Assembly: GCA_963681505.1 (NCBI GenBank)
Contig: OY811975.1
Span: 4,882,490 to 4,946,489 of the forward strand
Length of the DNA: 64,000 nt
Source: Eunapius fragilis
Taxonomy: Eukaryota > Porifera > Demospongiae > Spongillida > Spongillidae
Direction of reading: 5' to 3'
Below, piece by piece: positions 52,206-64,000 of the stretch. The position numbers and the translations under genes were made by a program. The notes beneath the pieces were generated by a model, which searched no databases, was not told where the DNA came from, and worked only from the letters and a program-made list of their open reading frames with translations. The number at the start of each line of letters is the position of its first letter. Within the stretch, counting starts at the first letter, position 1.

Positions 52206-53535
52206 CATAGATTATTTAGACAGGGATTGGAAACGGGTCACGTGAGCCATACACTTTACGGTAGCACCGTCAATATTATAATGGATAGCACCTTTTGAGT
52301 TTGGCGGGAAAATGTCTTATAGCTGGTTTTGGTGAAATCCGTATCGTGTAGAGTCTCGAATGTGTTCCACCCAATTAATGAAAGGTAAGGTTTGTCTAGA
52401 AACGTGTTTGAAGTTCTAGTGAGCGAATCTTCGGGGGCTTTTAATAAAAACTGAGAAATGAAGCTATGTGAATCCTTTCTGGGCGTGCAAAAACTGTTCT
52501 GTACGTTTTTTGACCTTGATTTTTTGTAAATAAGCTCTTCGTAGCAATCTGAATAGAACTGGATAGGTTTTGCCCTTTCCCCTAGCTTTGAAAACATAAC
52601 GTGGCACGAAACAGCGTTTTAGACATACAGGCAGTTCTGGGCGTATAACTACTTTTGTAAATAGTGTAAACGTGGTTTGAAGGTTTCATCCTCTAGTGCA
52701 CTCATTTTGCGATAGAACTGGGCTATGGACTAAGCCAGGGAGTGTTGGTATGACGTTATAAAAAGTTCGCTATACATCGACTATCGCGTCAATCATTAGG
52801 GACACGGCAGGAATAGACAATTAGATAAACAGCTAGGCCGTACTGGCAGTTCTGGGCGTATAGCTACTTTTTTATATAGTATTAGCAGGGAATGAAGGTA
52901 TTTTTCTCTTGTGCACTCATTTTGCGATAGAACTGAGCTATGGGCTATGCCAGGGATTGTTGGTATGAGGTTATAAAGAGTTGGCTTTACATCGACTCTC
53001 GGGTCAATCATTAGGGACGGCGCGAATATAGAATAGTCTCGTACCCAGACCGTCTATGACGTAAGCGATTATCGCTGTAAACAGTATAATCACTACGTCG
53101 CATGGACGTAGTGTTTACAGCGATAATCGCTTACGTCATAGACGGTCTGGGTACGAGACTAAATATAGAATACTGTCAGTTCTGGGCGTATAGCTTCTTT
53201 TAAGTATTAACGGAGTTTTAAGGTTTCAACCTCTAGTGCACTCATTTTGCGATAGAACTGGGCTATGCACTAAGCCAGGGAGTGTTGGTATGAGGTTTTA
53301 AAAAGTTGGCTTTACATCGCGTCAATCATTTGGGACACGGCACGAATAGAGTAAGACTGCTGTCCTTTCTGGGCCTGTGGCTACTTTATTAACGGGGTTT
53401 GAAGGTTGGTTTCTTGCTACTCATTTTGCCATTCCAGAATTAATAACTACTACAATAACCTATCTTCCGCTAATATAGGAGCTGTTAATTGGCGTGCACG
53501 TGATCCGTTTCCAATCCCTGTGTAAATAATCTATG
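52206..53535. mobile_element. 1.33 kb non-autonomous element with internal tandem repeats
   Basis: Imperfect inverted repeats of about 38 bp at the ends (CATAGATTATTTAGACAGGG and, on the other side, the complement of CATAGATTATTTACACAGGG), flanked by ATTGAAC on both sides (52199-52205 and 53536-53542). Inside are about four tandem copies of a unit of about 200 bp (landmarks CAGTTCTGGGCGTATAGCTA and CACTCATTTTGCGATAGAAC), the last partial. No transposase. A 7-8 bp duplication suggests a hAT or related family. A second element is nested within it. Confidence 0.75.
53034..53161. mobile_element. 128-bp MITE with 9-bp target duplication
   Basis: Nearly perfect hairpin beginning TAGTCTCGTACCCAGACCG and ending with its complement, flanked by AATATAGAA on both sides (53025-53033, 53162-53170). 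A 9-bp duplication points to mobilisation by a Mutator-like transposase. Nested in the 1.33 kb element. Confidence 0.88.
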
Positions 53536-53894
53536 ATTGAACCAGATAGGCACATGCAGCAACTAGAAGCGTGATTTCATACAACAAAATGGCACCGCAC
53601 GTGACGCTCAAAAATCGTCTTGTAGGTAACAGTATAGATCTACAGGTAGAAGCGTGACAGGTTTAATTAGCCAATATCCACAGGTAAAAAGGCTGGCCCG
53701 ACGCTCCGGCTCCACTCAGTAATTCGTATGCAAACATTGCCCGCGCACGTGCACCAAATTTTCAGAATGATAATGAATTTGCGCGTGTGCAAGTACTACA
53801 AAATGAGTCATAAAATGCAACCGACTGCAGCATGAAACGACACAGCTCACCAAGCATGCAGGGGGAAATGGTTGATACATCTAATGAGCCAACA

Positions 53895-64000
<10,106 letters not shown>

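Overview
This is animal nuclear DNA: small exons with GT-AG introns, many microsatellites and minisatellites, and several classes of DNA transposon. The recognisable host genes are a ciliary dynein-2 intermediate chain (WDR60/DYNC2I1), a MOB2-like kinase regulator and a secreted fibrinogen-like protein of a kind I know mainly from sponges and cnidarians. With the frequent TACATGTA-type tracts, I infer an early-branching marine invertebrate, most likely a sponge. The species is not determined.

The window is a tandem segmental duplication. The inferred ancestral order is MOB2 (+), spacer, secreted gene S (-), WDR60 (-). A block running from upstream of MOB2 into a WDR60 intron was copied, giving from left to right: S copy A (1-602, cut by the window edge), a truncated WDR60 copy (1919-3511), a junction near 3706, MOB2 copy A (8115-11610), spacer, S copy B (19709-20728), a truncated WDR60 copy (22047-23578), a junction near 23747, MOB2 copy B (28862-31978), spacer, S copy C (split), and finally the full WDR60 gene (53895 to beyond 64000). 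Units A and B are nearly identical. Unit C is clearly more diverged. Both truncated WDR60 copies share the same lesions, so the second duplication copied an already dead fragment.

Mobile elements date the steps. A hAT element (5111-7084 and 25177-27161) sits at the same site in both units, so it predates their duplication. A 4.7 kb Ginger-type element (14365-19066, 4-bp target duplication CCGC) is present only in unit A, and unit B keeps the empty site. It carries a nested 794-bp foldback element. S copy C is split by an 11.9 kb transposon (about 38068-49977) with 44-bp perfect terminal inverted repeats and an 8-9 bp target duplication.

That 11.9 kb transposon is the most unusual object here. 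It carries a 3.2 kb satellite with higher-order structure and an intron-rich coding region for a PHD finger, a MULE-like DDE transposase, a USP-type deubiquitinase and a Ulp1-type SUMO protease. The unrelated Ginger element in the same window also pairs a transposase with a Ulp1 protease and a PHD-like finger. WDR60 is intact across 14 exons in consistent phase (the C-terminal 500 residues), with introns full of minisatellites. One of its 5' splice sites lies in a (GT)n microsatellite, and another is followed by a tandem array of splice-donor copies.
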